Shown: positions 28,195-38,558, counted from the first letter of the stretch. The stretch is DNA of 64,000 nt from Alteromonas naphthalenivorans (GCF_000213655.1 NC_015554.1:496001-560000), one strand, 5' to 3'. The notes: generated by a model not told the origin, from the sequence alone. Program-made: numbers and translations.

Positions 28195-29106
28195 ATGATT
28201 AGACAACGTACAATCAAGCACCCGGTGCAAGAAACCGGAATTGGGCTTCATAAAGGGGAAAAGGTCACAATGACTCTCCGGCCTGCGCCTGCAAACACGG
28301 GAATTGTGTTTAGGCGTGTTGACCTTGAACCTCATGTTGATATTCCATCGCGTGCAAACGCAGTGGGTAATACCATGCTGTGTACCTGTTTGAATAATGA
28401 AGACGGCGTGACAATTCAAACCGTTGAACATTTGGCATCTGCGCTTGCAGGGCTTGGTATCGACAACATCATTGTTGAAGTTGATAGCAACGAGCTGCCT
28501 ATTATGGATGGTAGTGCTAGCCCCTTCGTATTCTTGCTCCAATCAGCAGGAATAGAAGAGTTGAATGCCCTTAAGCGCTTTATCCGTATTAAGAAAACCG
28601 TTCGCGTTGAAGATGGCGATAAGTGGGCCGAACTAGTGCCTTATGATGGTTTCCGTGTCGACTTCCAAATTGACTTCGATCACCCAGTTATCAGCCAAAC
28701 TCGTCAGCATATGACCATGGATTTCGATTCATGTTCTTATGTGAACGAAGTAAGCCGTGCACGTACCTTCGGTTTTATGCGCGACCTTGAATACATGAAT
28801 GCTAACAACTTAGCGTTAGGCGGCAGCATGGAAAATGCGGTTGCTCTTGATGAATTTCGCGTTTTGAACCCCGAAGGTTTACGTTACGACGACGAATTTT
28901 TAAAGCATAAAATTTTAGATGCTATTGGTGATTTGTACTTAGGTGGGCATAGCCTTATTGGCGAATTGCGCGCTTACAAAACAGGCCACGGGTTAAACAA
29001 CAAACTATTGAACGCCGTGCTTGCGCAGAAAGACTGCTGGGAATTTATAACGTACGATTCTCAAGACGAAGCACCTATCCATTACGCTCAACCAGTATTA
29101 GCGTAA
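28195..29106 (+). CDS. lpxC: UDP-3-O-acyl-N-acetylglucosamine deacetylase LpxC
   Basis: Zinc deacetylase, the committed step of lipid A synthesis. Motifs are [10 protein letters not shown], the zinc His in [14 protein letters not shown] (about 78), SRARTFGFM and [15 protein letters not shown] (zinc His/Asp about 237-241). Length 303. It has its own perfect promoter and a terminator, so its level is set separately from ftsZ. The Shine-Dalgarno is weak (AAGCAG). Confidence 0.98.
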   Translation: MIRQRTIKHPVQETGIGLHKGEKVTMTLRPAPANTGIVFRRVDLEPHVDIPSRANAVGNTMLCTCLNNEDGVTIQTVEHLASALAGLGIDNIIVEVDSNELPIMDGSASPFVFLLQSAGIEELNALKRFIRIKKTVRVEDGDKWAELVPYDGFRVDFQIDFDHPVISQTRQHMTMDFDSCSYVNEVSRARTFGFMRDLEYMNANNLALGGSMENAVALDEFRVLNPEGLRYDDEFLKHKILDAIGDLYLGGHSLIGELRAYKTGHGLNNKLLNAVLAQKDCWEFITYDSQDEAPIHYAQPVLA

Positions 29107-29119
29107 ACCGGTATACAAG

Positions 29120-29146
29120 AAGCCGCCTACATGGCGGCTTTTTTTC
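29120..29146 (+). terminator. Rho-independent terminator of lpxC
   Basis: An 8-base perfect stem (AAGCCGCC / GGCGGCTT) with a TACAT loop is followed by seven Ts, 14 bases after the stop codon. Confidence 0.93.
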
Positions 29147-29310
29147 GTTTAGCTTTTAGACTAAACAATGATAAAGTAAGCAATCTATATAATTATAATT
29201 AATGTGCCATAACTTCTTTACTTCCCAGCTCGGCTTCAGCCGTGTCTTTGTTTGTTAGCAAACAGGTATTAGAAGCTCACTGAGCACGACAGAAATTTCC
29301 TATTTGTGGT

Positions 29311-30189
29311 ATGAAGCTAACAATAACGCTATCAGGCAAGAACAAACGCTATCGTCATAGCATCAGTGTACGTACGCTGGTGAGCGCGACCGTGTTGTCG
29401 TCGATATTTATGTTAGTGTCTAGTCGTTCCACAGAATCTGTGTCTGAAGATGTAGCTAGGGTTCGTCTAGCACAATCTGAAGTGAATGAAACGCAACAAG
29501 ACGTTGAAGCACTTAAACAACAGACCACCATTAAATTACAAACTTTGATTTCCCATATTGCCGAGCTTTCAGCACAAGCGTCTATGCTCGATGATAAAGG
29601 AAAGCAGATAGCAACAGAATTAGGTATGACAGCGGCTGACCTGGACGCTTTCGTACCGGTATCGATACCGGACAACCTCCAAGATGATCCCTTACTCAAC
29701 GAGATTAATAAGCTTCAGCAATCTCTCGACGTAAAATCTCAGCAGCTTTCTATGCTTGAAAGTTTGGTGAGGGGTCACCATATCCATGAGCAGAGTCAAT
29801 TATCTGGTCGACCGATAGCATCGGGATGGTTGTCATCTTATTATGGTATGCGCGCCGACCCCTTCACTGGTGAAACAGCCATGCATAAAGGCTTAGATTT
29901 CGCGGGTAAAGCGGGTGATGACGTTTTAGCTACTGCAGCAGGTATTGTTACCTGGGCGGGCGAACGTAGCGGTTACGGGCATCTAGTAGAAATAGAACAT
30001 GGTGATGGTTTTATTACCCGTTATGGGCATAATGAAACGTTAACTGTCTCAATAGGCGACGTGGTGACCAAGGGTCAAGCTATCGCTAAAATGGGTAATA
30101 CGGGGCGCTCTACAGGCGTTCATGTTCACTACGAAGTAATAAGAAACGGTAAGCAAATCGATCCTCTGCCATACGTTTATAAAAAATAA
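29311..30189 (+). CDS. M23 family metallopeptidase (LytM domain) upstream of secA
   Basis: Envelope zinc endopeptidase predicted to cut peptidoglycan cross-links or act in its regulation. It has an N-terminal anchor (about 22-38), then a coiled-coil region (about 48-155). The C-terminal LytM/M23 domain keeps the metal ligands HKGLD (HxxxD) and HVHYE (HxH), so it should be catalytically active. Length 292. It occupies the lpxC-secA interval where enterobacteria carry the secretion monitor secM. No SecM-like arrest peptide is visible at its C-terminus (IDPLPYVYKK). Confidence 0.9.
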   Translation: MKLTITLSGKNKRYRHSISVRTLVSATVLSSIFMLVSSRSTESVSEDVARVRLAQSEVNETQQDVEALKQQTTIKLQTLISHIAELSAQASMLDDKGKQIATELGMTAADLDAFVPVSIPDNLQDDPLLNEINKLQQSLDVKSQQLSMLESLVRGHHIHEQSQLSGRPIASGWLSSYYGMRADPFTGETAMHKGLDFAGKAGDDVLATAAGIVTWAGERSGYGHLVEIEHGDGFITRYGHNETLTVSIGDVVTKGQAIAKMGNTGRSTGVHVHYEVIRNGKQIDPLPYVYKK

Positions 30190-30338
30190 ACACGGCAGCA
30201 GCCAGGTAAGTAAGCGTTCAGCTTACGCAACAATTAGTTATCGCTTGGCATTATCTTTAGAGGTAGTGTCTTTTACGTTTAATCGCAGCTGTGCTCTTAC
30301 CGTGCGGCGTCTCGACAAGTAGTGGAAATAACAAGCTA

Positions 30339-33056
30339 ATGTTTTCAAGCATCCTTAGAAAAGTGTTCGGTAGCCGAAACGACCGTCTATTAAAAAAATT
30401 ACAAAAAAATGTAGATGCCATCAATGCACTGGAAGCAGAGTATGAACAGCTTTCTGATGAGGCGTTAAAAGCAAAAACGGCTGAGTTTAAACAGCGAATC
30501 GAAAAAGGCGAAAGCCTTGAAGATCTTATGTACGAAGCTTTTGCTACCGTACGTGAAGCAAGTAAACGTGTGTACGGCATGCGCCACTTCGACGTACAAA
30601 TGCTTGGCGGCCAAGTATTACACGAAGGCAAAATTTCAGAAATGCGTACCGGTGAAGGTAAAACCCTTACCGCTACCTTGCCAACTTATTTAAATGCCTT
30701 ATCAGGTAAAGGTGTTCACGTTATTACCGTGAACGATTACCTCGCTAAGCGTGATGCTGAATGGGCTAACCAGCTGTTCACTTTCTTGGGTATGCGTGTA
30801 GGTTGTAACGTACCCGGTATGGCGCACGAGCAAAAGCGTGACGCTTACCAAGCTGACGTTACCTATGGTACAAACAACGAGTTCGGCTTTGATTACTTGC
30901 GTGACAACATGGCGTTTAGCCCGCAAGACCGCGTTCAGCGCCCACTTAACTTTGCTGTAGTGGATGAAGTAGATTCAATCCTAATTGATGAAGCCCGTAC
31001 TCCGCTTATTATTTCAGGCCAAGCAGAAGACAGTTCTGAACTTTACCGCCGTATTAATTTAGTTATACCTGAATTGATTCAGCAAGAAGAAGAAGACGAA
31101 GAAGGCAAAGAAGGCGACGGTGATTACACTATCGACCTTAAAGCGAAACAAATTCATTTAACTGAACGTGGCCAGGGCCATGTAGAAGAAATTTTGCATC
31201 GTGCAGGCGTATTGCCAGAAGGCGAATCGTTATTTGCTGCGGGTAATATCTCATTACTTCACCACATTAACGCAGCCCTTCGTGCACACAAATTGTTTTC
31301 AAAAGATGTAGATTACATCGTTAAAGAAGACCAAATCGTTATTGTTGATGAGCATACTGGTCGTACAATGGAAGGTCGTCGTTGGTCTGAAGGTTTACAC
31401 CAAGCTGTTGAAGCAAAAGAAGGTGTGAAGATTCAAAATGAGAACCAAACCTTAGCGTCTATTACTTTCCAAAACTACTTCCGCTTGTACAACAAACTTG
31501 CGGGTATGACAGGTACTGCCGATACGGAAGCGTTCGAATTCCAGCATATATACAGCCTAGAAACGGTTGTATTGCCGACCAACAAACCTATGCAGCGTAA
31601 AGATAAGGCCGACCTTATCTATTTAACGGCAGAAGAAAAATACGATGCTATTGTAGAAGATATTAAAGCATGTGTTGAGCGCGGTCAGCCTACCTTGGTA
31701 GGGACAGTATCGATTGAAAACTCTGAGTTGTTGTCTCGGGTACTTAAGAAAAGCAAAATTCCCCATAAAGTACTTAACGCTAAGTTCCACGAACACGAAG
31801 CCGATATTGTTGCTCAAGCCGGTAAGCCAGGTGCGGTAACTATAGCGACTAACATGGCAGGTCGTGGAACGGATATTGTGCTTGGCGGTAACTGGCAAGC
31901 AGAAATCGAAAAAATCGAAAACCCTACTCAAGCACAAATCGATAAGATTAAGGCTGAGTGGAAAGTACGCCATGACGCCGTTCTAGCATCAGGCGGTTTG
32001 CATATCATTGGTACAGAGCGCCATGAATCTCGCCGTATCGATAATCAGCTGCGCGGTCGTTCAGGTCGTCAGGGTGATCCAGGTTCAAGCCGTTTTTACT
32101 TGTCTCTAGATGATGCCCTAATGCGTATTTTTGCCTCTGAAAAAATGGGCAACATGATGAAGCGCTTAGGGATGGAAAAAGGCGAAGCCATTGAACACCC
32201 ATGGGTAACCCGCGCTATCGAAAACGCCCAACGTAAAGTAGAAGGTCGTAACTTCGATATTCGTAAGCAACTACTTGAATACGATGATGTGGCAAACGAC
32301 CAACGTAAAGTGATTTATGAGCAGCGCAATGAGTTGCTTGATGAAGGCGACATTAGCGAAACCATCGCAGTAATCCGCGAAGACGTGGTAAGCGGTGTGG
32401 TTGATGAATATATTCCACCACAGTCTCTAGAAGAAATGTGGGATGTGAAAGGGTTAGAAGAGCGTTTACGCGCTGACTTCGCCGTAGACTTGCCTATTCA
32501 AAACTGGTTAGAAAGCGACGACAAACTTTATGAAGAAAAGCTTCGTGAGCGTATTCATGGTGAAGTAGTCGCTAGCTATAAAGAGAAAGAAGCGGTAGTG
32601 GGCGAACAAGTACTTCGTCAGTTTGAAAAAGCCGTGATGCTACAAAACCTAGACAGCCATTGGAAAGAACATTTGGCGGCCATGGATCACCTTCGTCAAG
32701 GTATTGGACTTCGCAGCTACGCGCAGAAAAATCCGAAGCAAGAATACAAGCGCGAGTCGTTTGCTTTGTTTTCACAAATGCTAGAAGCGTTGAAAGTTGA
32801 AGTGATTACGATTCTTTCACGTGTGAAAGTACAAGCTGAAGAAGACGTTGAGAAAGTTGAAGAGCAGCGTCGTCAAGCGGATAACGTGCCTAAGCAATTT
32901 GAGCACGAAAACGCGTCAGCTACTGAAGCACCGCCAGAAGCAGCTAGCGATAAAGTACGTACAGAGGTACGTGACGGCCCTAAAGTAGGTCGCAACGATC
33001 CTTGCCCTTGTGGTTCAGGCAAAAAATACAAGCAGTGCCACGGTAAATTAAGCTAA
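30339..33056 (+). CDS. secA: Preprotein translocase ATPase SecA
   Basis: Motor of the Sec pathway. The start is set at the ATG giving [16 protein letters not shown]; the frame extends 16 codons upstream without family resemblance. Walker A is [14 protein letters not shown], Walker [17 protein letters not shown], and the helicase motifs [10 protein letters not shown] and [10 protein letters not shown] are present. The C-terminal zinc motif [13 protein letters not shown], which binds SecB and phospholipid, is intact. Length 905. It ends in TAATG, overlapping mutT by one base. Confidence 0.98.
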   Translation: MFSSILRKVFGSRNDRLLKKLQKNVDAINALEAEYEQLSDEALKAKTAEFKQRIEKGESLEDLMYEAFATVREASKRVYGMRHFDVQMLGGQVLHEGKISEMRTGEGKTLTATLPTYLNALSGKGVHVITVNDYLAKRDAEWANQLFTFLGMRVGCNVPGMAHEQKRDAYQADVTYGTNNEFGFDYLRDNMAFSPQDRVQRPLNFAVVDEVDSILIDEARTPLIISGQAEDSSELYRRINLVIPELIQQEEEDEEGKEGDGDYTIDLKAKQIHLTERGQGHVEEILHRAGVLPEGESLFAAGNISLLHHINAALRAHKLFSKDVDYIVKEDQIVIVDEHTGRTMEGRRWSEGLHQAVEAKEGVKIQNENQTLASITFQNYFRLYNKLAGMTGTADTEAFEFQHIYSLETVVLPTNKPMQRKDKADLIYLTAEEKYDAIVEDIKACVERGQPTLVGTVSIENSELLSRVLKKSKIPHKVLNAKFHEHEADIVAQAGKPGAVTIATNMAGRGTDIVLGGNWQAEIEKIENPTQAQIDKIKAEWKVRHDAVLASGGLHIIGTERHESRRIDNQLRGRSGRQGDPGSSRFYLSLDDALMRIFASEKMGNMMKRLGMEKGEAIEHPWVTRAIENAQRKVEGRNFDIRKQLLEYDDVANDQRKVIYEQRNELLDEGDISETIAVIREDVVSGVVDEYIPPQSLEEMWDVKGLEERLRADFAVDLPIQNWLESDDKLYEEKLRERIHGEVVASYKEKEAVVGEQVLRQFEKAVMLQNLDSHWKEHLAAMDHLRQGIGLRSYAQKNPKQEYKRESFALFSQMLEALKVEVITILSRVKVQAEEDVEKVEEQRRQADNVPKQFEHENASATEAPPEAASDKVRTEVRDGPKVGRNDPCPCGSGKKYKQCHGKLS

Positions 33057-33451
33057 TGAAAGTTGTACATGTTGCCGTTGGGGTAGTACGTCGCGGCACA
33101 CAAGTGTTTATCAGCCTGCGGGCTGATAACGCCCATCAAGGCGGCAAGTGGGAATTTCCTGGCGGTAAAGTTGAAGATAATGAAACTGTACTTGATGCAT
33201 TGCGCCGAGAGTTGCAAGAAGAGATTGGCATTCTAGTGCAGTCTAGCGAGCCTTTGCTTATCATTGAACATGATTATGGCGATAAGCTTGTTAAGCTTGA
33301 TGTACATGCTGTGAGTGCGTTTAACGGTGAACCTGAAGGTAAGGAAAACCAACAAACGCGCTGGGTTGAAGTAAGTGCATTGGAAGCTGGTGAATTTCCG
33401 GCAGCTAATGTGGCTATAATAGATGCGCTTCAACAGAAATATTCGAAGTAG
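33056..33451 (+). CDS. mutT: 8-oxo-dGTP diphosphatase MutT
   Basis: Nudix hydrolase that removes 8-oxo-dGTP from the nucleotide pool. The Nudix box runs from GGKVEDNE to RRELQEEIGI (about residues 37-60) with all Glu ligands present. Length 131 and the secA-mutT order match E. coli. TAATG coupling to secA. Confidence 0.96.
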   Translation: MKVVHVAVGVVRRGTQVFISLRADNAHQGGKWEFPGGKVEDNETVLDALRRELQEEIGILVQSSEPLLIIEHDYGDKLVKLDVHAVSAFNGEPEGKENQQTRWVEVSALEAGEFPAANVAIIDALQQKYSK

Positions 33452-33487
33452 CTGACGGCTTTTAGCCTAAAACACATACTTCAAAAC

Positions 33488-33520
33488 AAAAAGGGCGGTC
33501 TTAATAGACCGCCCTTTTTT
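33488..33520. terminator. Bidirectional terminator between mutT and the minus-strand operon
   Basis: A 13-base stem (AAAAAGGGCGGTC / GACCGCCCTTTTT) with a TTAATA loop has A and T tracts on both sides, placed between converging mutT and the aspartoacylase-like gene. Confidence 0.93.
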
Positions 33521-33557
33521 GTATCTGTGTCCCGTTTGAAATGCGGGCTTTAACGGC

Positions 33558-34436
33558 TTACAGCATAAGCCGTGTTGCAGTGGCAAAAGCCACATCTAGC
33601 TTGTGATAAGCCGCTTCGTTGATGAAGTGAGGATAGGTTTCCTGTGCTTCTTGCCATTCAATGTCTTTACCATCAAAGGTGCGAAATACCGGTGCACCTG
33701 GAATAAGCGGGGCGAAGTCGTTATCTTGCAATGAGTGGTGGATCATCGCAGTACGTTTACCCTCGGCACTAAGTGGGAATTTAATATTTTCCCCTAGTCT
33801 AAACACCTCGCACTCAGCGTATTGTTCAAGGCTATCTGTGTTATACGCTTGGCAAAAATCCAGAATAACTTCAGCCATGGTTTGGGTAAGCAAATAAACG
33901 TCTTCTCGCAACACACCTTGAGGTTGTGCGCCTACCTCAATCATTACGCCACGTTTGCCCGTGGTACACAAATAACCGTGCTCTAAATACGGTTTTTCAT
34001 CTTCTAAAAGAATGTTCGCTTCAGGCATATGATGCTTCACAAATCGCGCGAGCTGAATATGGAAATCATCAGCTTCTAAAATGATTAGCGTTGCACCCAT
34101 GTTACTGGTGGTGTTGTGAATATCAATTACCAAGTCAGTTGTAGAATTGCCTTTAGGGCCAAATTGCTGGTTAAGCTTTTTAGCTAGCTTCGCCTCTTTA
34201 GCATCGCTGGCGTTGCTTAAGGCTTCTAGGGTGAACTGACGATTCAAATCTTCTTCAACAAATCGCACATTAGCGCTTAGGGCGTCTGGGTTAGCAATGG
34301 TAAGCGACACGTCCAGTGATGAATAGCGCGATGATAGCGCATCAGAGAACCCTTCAGATTGCCAGTTATGAATAAGTTGAATACCACTGGTTTCATTACC
34401 ATGTGTTCCACCAACAAGCGCAATTTTATTAATCAT
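33558..34436 (-). CDS. Aspartoacylase / succinylglutamate desuccinylase family deacylase
   Basis: Zinc carboxypeptidase-like deacylase (AstE/AspA family), probably releasing aspartate from N-acetyl-aspartate or a related N-acyl amino acid. Motifs are GGTHGNETSGI (zinc HxxE), EEDLNRQF and VIDIHNTTSNMG (zinc His). GVMIEVGAQPQG carries a catalytic Glu, close to aspartoacylases. The start at 34436 (MINKIALVGG) has AGGAAG upstream; the frame reaches back to 34481 into yacG. Length 292. Its position at the end of the yacG-zapD-coaE run is not the enterobacterial arrangement. Confidence 0.85.
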   Translation of the reverse strand: MINKIALVGGTHGNETSGIQLIHNWQSEGFSDALSSRYSSLDVSLTIANPDALSANVRFVEEDLNRQFTLEALSNASDAKEAKLAKKLNQQFGPKGNSTTDLVIDIHNTTSNMGATLIILEADDFHIQLARFVKHHMPEANILLEDEKPYLEHGYLCTTGKRGVMIEVGAQPQGVLREDVYLLTQTMAEVILDFCQAYNTDSLEQYAECEVFRLGENIKFPLSAEGKRTAMIHHSLQDNDFAPLIPGAPVFRTFDGKDIEWQEAQETYPHFINEAAYHKLDVAFATATRLML

Positions 34437-34446
34437 ATACTTCCTA

Positions 34447-34674
34447 TTAGTGTTTGAAAAAGTCGTCAGATTGCTTAGCAAGCATTGCTTCTATTTCTTC
34501 AATGTCGACTTCTTTAGCGGAAGGCTGTTCAGATGGTTTTGCAGCAATTTTATGTTCTTCAGAAGCCCATTCGCCTAAATCAATAAGTTGACATTTTTTA
34601 CTACAAAAAGGACGAAATTCGCTTTCACTATTCCAAGTAACGGACTTCGCACAAGTTGGGCAATTTACAACCAT
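34447..34674 (-). CDS. yacG: DNA gyrase inhibitor / zinc-binding protein YacG
   Basis: Small zinc protein that binds GyrB and inhibits gyrase in E. coli. The 75 residues contain four zinc-ligand cysteines, CPTC and CSKKC, and the conserved [16 protein letters not shown]. The acidic C-terminal half is variable. It lies 41 bases after zapD in the conserved coaE-zapD-yacG order. Confidence 0.95.
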   Translation of the reverse strand: MVVNCPTCAKSVTWNSESEFRPFCSKKCQLIDLGEWASEEHKIAAKPSEQPSAKEVDIEEIEAMLAKQSDDFFKH

Positions 34675-34715
34675 GAATCACTCCAGTAGCAGATTAGGTT
34701 TTCGATAGGCGTAGT

Positions 34716-35468
34716 TTAACAGGCTGCCAGTTTAAACTGAATATTAGATTCAACAGCCGCGTTTTGGCCTTCAGCGGGAGAAAACCATAAAAAGCGCAAG
34801 GCATAGCGGTATTTATTGCCGCTAAGGGTAGGGTAGTAACCTTCATCTACACGGCATTTTATGCGGATAAGCTCGTTTTTATCTTCAGCCGCACCTTGGT
34901 AAAATCCATTGTCTGCAGTAACCGTTTTGAATTGTCCGCGTTCACGAATAAACGACAAACTAACGGCTATGGTGTCGTCTAATGAACTCAAGGTTTCAAG
35001 CCATTGGCCAATTTCTTGTTGGCGAACCTCGGAAGGTTGTTGAAGCCAAAAGTGAAGGTTGGGTAGGTCAAAGCTACAAGAACCACCTGGAATAGCGAAG
35101 CGCTGCCTAATCGCACTAAGCAGCTTATCTTCTTTAAGCGCGCTGCCAAAGCGACGGTCGGTTTTAAGCTTTTGCTTAAGGTTCACTATGGTTTTAAGTG
35201 CCTGATCTAGCGCGGCACTATCTATCTTAGGGTGCTGTGACCAATAAACGAGATTTTTTTCGTGGGCATCTAAATCTTTGCTCATGTCTGAGCGTAAATC
35301 CAGTCGCTCAATCAAATCGAGTAACTCAAATAACTGCTCAAAGAAAACCATTTGCAGTGGCACACTGTCAGATTTCGCGGTGCTTTTTAACTGCCCAAGA
35401 AGCTGCTCTACGCGCAGATAGTTACGCACTTTTTCCTTTAGGGGGAATTCGAATACAGCTTCGCTCAT
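34716..35468 (-). CDS. zapD: Cell division protein ZapD
   Basis: Cytoplasmic FtsZ-bundling protein (formerly YacF, DUF1342). The 250-residue protein opens FEFPLKEKVRNYLRVEQLL and carries the family segments GGSCSFDLPNLHFWLQQP and YRYALRFLWF. It is predicted to bind the C-terminal peptide of FtsZ, encoded 7 kb away. Order with coaE and yacG supports the call. Confidence 0.95.
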   Translation of the reverse strand: MSEAVFEFPLKEKVRNYLRVEQLLGQLKSTAKSDSVPLQMVFFEQLFELLDLIERLDLRSDMSKDLDAHEKNLVYWSQHPKIDSAALDQALKTIVNLKQKLKTDRRFGSALKEDKLLSAIRQRFAIPGGSCSFDLPNLHFWLQQPSEVRQQEIGQWLETLSSLDDTIAVSLSFIRERGQFKTVTADNGFYQGAAEDKNELIRIKCRVDEGYYPTLSGNKYRYALRFLWFSPAEGQNAAVESNIQFKLAAC

Positions 35469-35596
35469 GGATATCCTTAAAACACATAGACTTAACCCTA
35501 AAGCCTAATGCATGAACTGCCCTAAGCCAAGCCTACTTTCATAATCAATTAAGTATTTGACGAGTTTTAAGGAAAAAAGTTGCAGTAAAACCGAAT

Positions 35597-36283
35597 TTAC
35601 GAAGAATTTTCGTTATTTGCACTGTATTTACGGGAGTATTCGTTATGTAGCGCGATTACTTGCTTGTTGAGAAACTCAATAGTTTTACTATTATCGATGA
35701 CATCATCAGCCGCGGATAATCGTTCTTTTCTGGTCGCTTGCGATGCCATAATACTTTCAATTAGTTGCTTGGTACTGCCATCGCGTTGCATGGCTCGTTC
35801 AAGCTGCATGGATTCGGGGCAATCTACTACAATGACCCGATCGCATAATTCACTAAGGTTGCCCTCAACCAGTAAAGGAACCGATAAAATACAATAATGG
35901 CTAGTCGAGTCAGCTATTTGTTGCAGCATAGTTTTGCGAATAAGCGGATGTAACAATTGATTGAGCCATTGCTTTTCTTCGCTATTATTAAAAACACACT
36001 CTCGTAACGCTGCCCTATTTAGGGTGCCATCTTCTAACAAAATAGCGTGGCCAAAATGCTCGGTTATTTTAGTTAACCCTTCACTGCCAAGCGTAACAAC
36101 CTCTCTAGCCACTTCATCGGCGTCAATAATATCAATACCTAACGCTGCGAATTTATTCGTAGCGGCAGACTTTCCACTACCAATTCCGCCGGTAAGGCCA
36201 ATCACGACTTTATCGCTTTTATTCGAAGGCCTCTTTGGTTCTGCTTGTGCTGTTTTCGTTGCTACCATTACTGCAGTGCCCAT
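35597..36283 (-). CDS. coaE: Dephospho-CoA kinase CoaE
   Basis: Last step of coenzyme A synthesis: phosphorylation of dephospho-CoA. The P-loop is GLTGGIGSGKS, followed by DIIDADEVAREVV; VIVVDCPESMQLERAMQRDG is typical. The N-terminus has about 25 extra polar residues before the core. The start may be the ATG at 36283 (16-base overlap with pilD) or the ATG at 36268 in a TAATG junction, which gives 223 residues. Confidence 0.96.
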   Translation of the reverse strand: MGTAVMVATKTAQAEPKRPSNKSDKVVIGLTGGIGSGKSAATNKFAALGIDIIDADEVAREVVTLGSEGLTKITEHFGHAILLEDGTLNRAALRECVFNNSEEKQWLNQLLHPLIRKTMLQQIADSTSHYCILSVPLLVEGNLSELCDRVIVVDCPESMQLERAMQRDGSTKQLIESIMASQATRKERLSAADDVIDNSKTIEFLNKQVIALHNEYSRKYSANNENSS

Positions 36284-37173
36284 TTTAAATAGTGGGTAAT
36301 AATCGAGTCTTTATAAAATAAGGTTATCCAACCAGCAACGGCCAAATAGGGCCCGAAGGGGATAGCCAGTGATTTTCCTTTGTTTTGGAACATCATAATG
36401 GCAATGCCGGCGATTGCACCGACTATTGAAGACAATAAAATAATGATGGGTAAACCTTGCCAGCCAGTAAAGGCACCAAGAGCTGCTAATATTTTAAAGT
36501 CGCCATATCCCATGCCTTCCTTTCCGGTGACTATTTTAAACAACCAGAATACAGACCATAAACTCAAATATCCGGCGGCGGCACCAATAATGGCGTCAAC
36601 TGGCCCAACAAAAATGGATTGGGTGCTAAGTATTAAACCAAGCCAAAGTAAGGGTAGAGTAAGTTGGTCTGGAAGCAGCATTTTATCTAAATCGATAAAA
36701 ATTAAGGCGATAAGAATATAAGTAAATATCACCGCCCATATTGCTTGAGGTGTAGGGCCAAAATAGTAGGCGGCGAACGTACAAGTTAGCGCTGTAAATA
36801 ACTCTACTAATGGATAGCGAATAGAAATAGGAGTTTTACAGTTGGCGCATTTTCCGCGCAGGAAAAGATAGCTAATAATAGGAATATTTTCCCAAGCCCG
36901 AATTTTATGACCGCAACTAGGGCAGGTGCTGTCTGGCTTGGCTAAATTAAACGTTTCAGGAAGAGTTTGCTCACCAGCAGCTTGAATATCTTCATTTTCG
37001 CTATTTGTTTCACTAAAGTAACTGGCGTATTCCTGCTTCCAACTGTTTTCCATCATAATGGGCAAGCGATGAATAACTACATTTAAGAAGCTTCCTACCA
37101 TTAAGCTAACCACGAAAACAAAGAGGTAGAATAACCACGGGTATAATTGGCTGGTAAGCAATATCGCTTCCAT
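36268..37173 (-). CDS. pilD: Type IV prepilin peptidase / N-methyltransferase PilD
   Basis: Inner-membrane aspartic protease that cleaves and N-methylates type IV prepilins and type II pseudopilins. The N-terminal cytoplasmic domain has paired cysteines, CPSCG and CANCK. Catalytic aspartates are in FIDLDKMLLPD and GMGYGDFKILAALGA. About seven membrane segments, 301 residues. It lies 110 bases downstream of pilC in the same direction. Confidence 0.97.
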   Translation of the reverse strand: MEAILLTSQLYPWLFYLFVFVVSLMVGSFLNVVIHRLPIMMENSWKQEYASYFSETNSENEDIQAAGEQTLPETFNLAKPDSTCPSCGHKIRAWENIPIISYLFLRGKCANCKTPISIRYPLVELFTALTCTFAAYYFGPTPQAIWAVIFTYILIALIFIDLDKMLLPDQLTLPLLWLGLILSTQSIFVGPVDAIIGAAAGYLSLWSVFWLFKIVTGKEGMGYGDFKILAALGAFTGWQGLPIIILLSSIVGAIAGIAIMMFQNKGKSLAIPFGPYLAVAGWITLFYKDSIITHYLKWALQ

Positions 37174-37283
37174 AAAATAGCGTTCTCTTTTTTATTTTAG
37201 TTAATAATGCAAAAAAGGCCTGCGCTGGGCAAGCCTAATCATGTGTAGTGTACAAACACAGCAGGTACCGTATGGCGAAAAGG

Positions 37284-38492
37284 TTATACCACATTACCCA
37301 TTTCAAATATGGGAAGGTACATCGCGACGATAAGGCCGCCAATCACTACGCCTAGCACAGCCATAATCATTGGCTCTAATAAGCTGGTTAAGCCATCGAC
37401 CATATCATCCACTTCGGCTTCATAGATGGTAGCAATTTTGCTTAACATAGAGTCAACTGAGCCAGACTCTTCACCGATGGCCACCATCTGCGTCACCATA
37501 TCAGGAAATACATTGGTAGCGCGCATTGATGTATGCATTGGCATGCCGCCTGCCACTTCTTTTCGCATAAACATGATGGCGTCTCTAAAGACCGCATTAC
37601 CCGACGCGCCAGCAGCCGATTCAAGTGCGCCAATTAAAGGTACACCGGCAGCAAAGGTGGTTGCGAGAGTGCGAGTAAACCGTGCGATACTGGCTTTTTT
37701 GAGTATTTCCCCAATAACGGGAATTTTAAGAACCGCTCTATCAACTCTATCGCGAAAGCTTTGGCTTTTCTTATGAGCGCGCATAAACATGTAGCCAGCT
37801 ATACCAATTCCGATGCCTATAAATATCCCGTAACTTTGCACAAAATTCGAGATGGCGAGTACAAAGAGTGTAAAGGCAGGAAGCTCAGCCCCGAAACTAC
37901 TAAAAATTTCTTCAAATTGAGGTACCACAAACACCAACAATATGGTGGTTACAATAAGCGCGACTACCACCACAGCTACAGGGTAAAACATCGCTTTTTT
38001 AATTTTTGATTTAAGTGCTTCCGCTTTTTCTTTATAGGTGGCTATTCGGTCGTAAATGGTTTCAAGCGCACCTGATTGTTCTCCGGTGTAAACCAAGTCG
38101 CAATATAAATCGTCAAAATATTCAGGATGTTTACGCAGTGAGCTTGATAACGGGTTACCCGAGCGAACTTCATTAGTGATATCGCCGAGCAATTTACGCA
38201 TTGATGCTTTTGCATGACCTTGAGATATCATGTCTAAAGATTGGATAAGGGTAACACCAGCAGCCAGCATAGTGGCAATTTGGCGTGAAAATACTGAAAT
38301 GTCTGCAGCGGTAATTTTTTGGCCGCCACGACTAAATAGGGATTTCTGCTGTTTTTTTACTTTTCTAACTGAGACGCCTTGTTTACGAAGTTGCATTTTG
38401 GCTTCTTTAAGGTTGGCAGCCGATATCTCACCTTTGCGGCTGTTACCTCGCCCATCTTTACCTTGCCATTCGTAAACTATTGCAGCCTTCAC
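37284..38492 (-). CDS. pilC: Type IV pilus inner-membrane platform protein PilC
   Basis: Polytopic GspF/PilC-family platform protein for pilus assembly. It has two repeated GspF domains (about 70-195 and 270-395) and membrane segments near 170-195, 215-245 and 375-395. Typical segments are FSRQIATMLAAGVTL, GNPLSSSLRKHPEYFDDLY and SLLEPMIMAVLGVVIG. The GTG start is preceded by GAGGAAGGG. Only 66 bases, with a terminator-like hairpin, separate it from pilA; the ATPase gene pilB expected between them is missing. Confidence 0.96.
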   Translation of the reverse strand: MKAAIVYEWQGKDGRGNSRKGEISAANLKEAKMQLRKQGVSVRKVKKQQKSLFSRGGQKITAADISVFSRQIATMLAAGVTLIQSLDMISQGHAKASMRKLLGDITNEVRSGNPLSSSLRKHPEYFDDLYCDLVYTGEQSGALETIYDRIATYKEKAEALKSKIKKAMFYPVAVVVVALIVTTILLVFVVPQFEEIFSSFGAELPAFTLFVLAISNFVQSYGIFIGIGIGIAGYMFMRAHKKSQSFRDRVDRAVLKIPVIGEILKKASIARFTRTLATTFAAGVPLIGALESAAGASGNAVFRDAIMFMRKEVAGGMPMHTSMRATNVFPDMVTQMVAIGEESGSVDSMLSKIATIYEAEVDDMVDGLTSLLEPMIMAVLGVVIGGLIVAMYLPIFEMGNVV

Positions 38493-38510
38493 AGATACCC
38501 TTCCTCATAT

Positions 38511-38540
38511 AAAAAAGGGAAGTGCACCTGCACTTCCCTT
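38511..38540 (-). terminator. Terminator/attenuator between pilA and pilC
   Basis: On the minus strand, a perfect 12-base stem (AAGGGAAGTGCA / TGCACTTCCCTT) with a 2-base loop is followed by further Ts. It lies just after the pilA stop and before pilC, so pilA mRNA is probably much more abundant than pilC mRNA. Confidence 0.85.
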
Positions 38541-38558
38541 AGATGAAACGATCGCTCG

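Noticed and set aside
28078..28542. 154-codon minus-strand ORF over the lpxC start
   Set aside because: It runs across the perfect lpxC promoter and the conserved lpxC N-terminus; no homology is recognisable.
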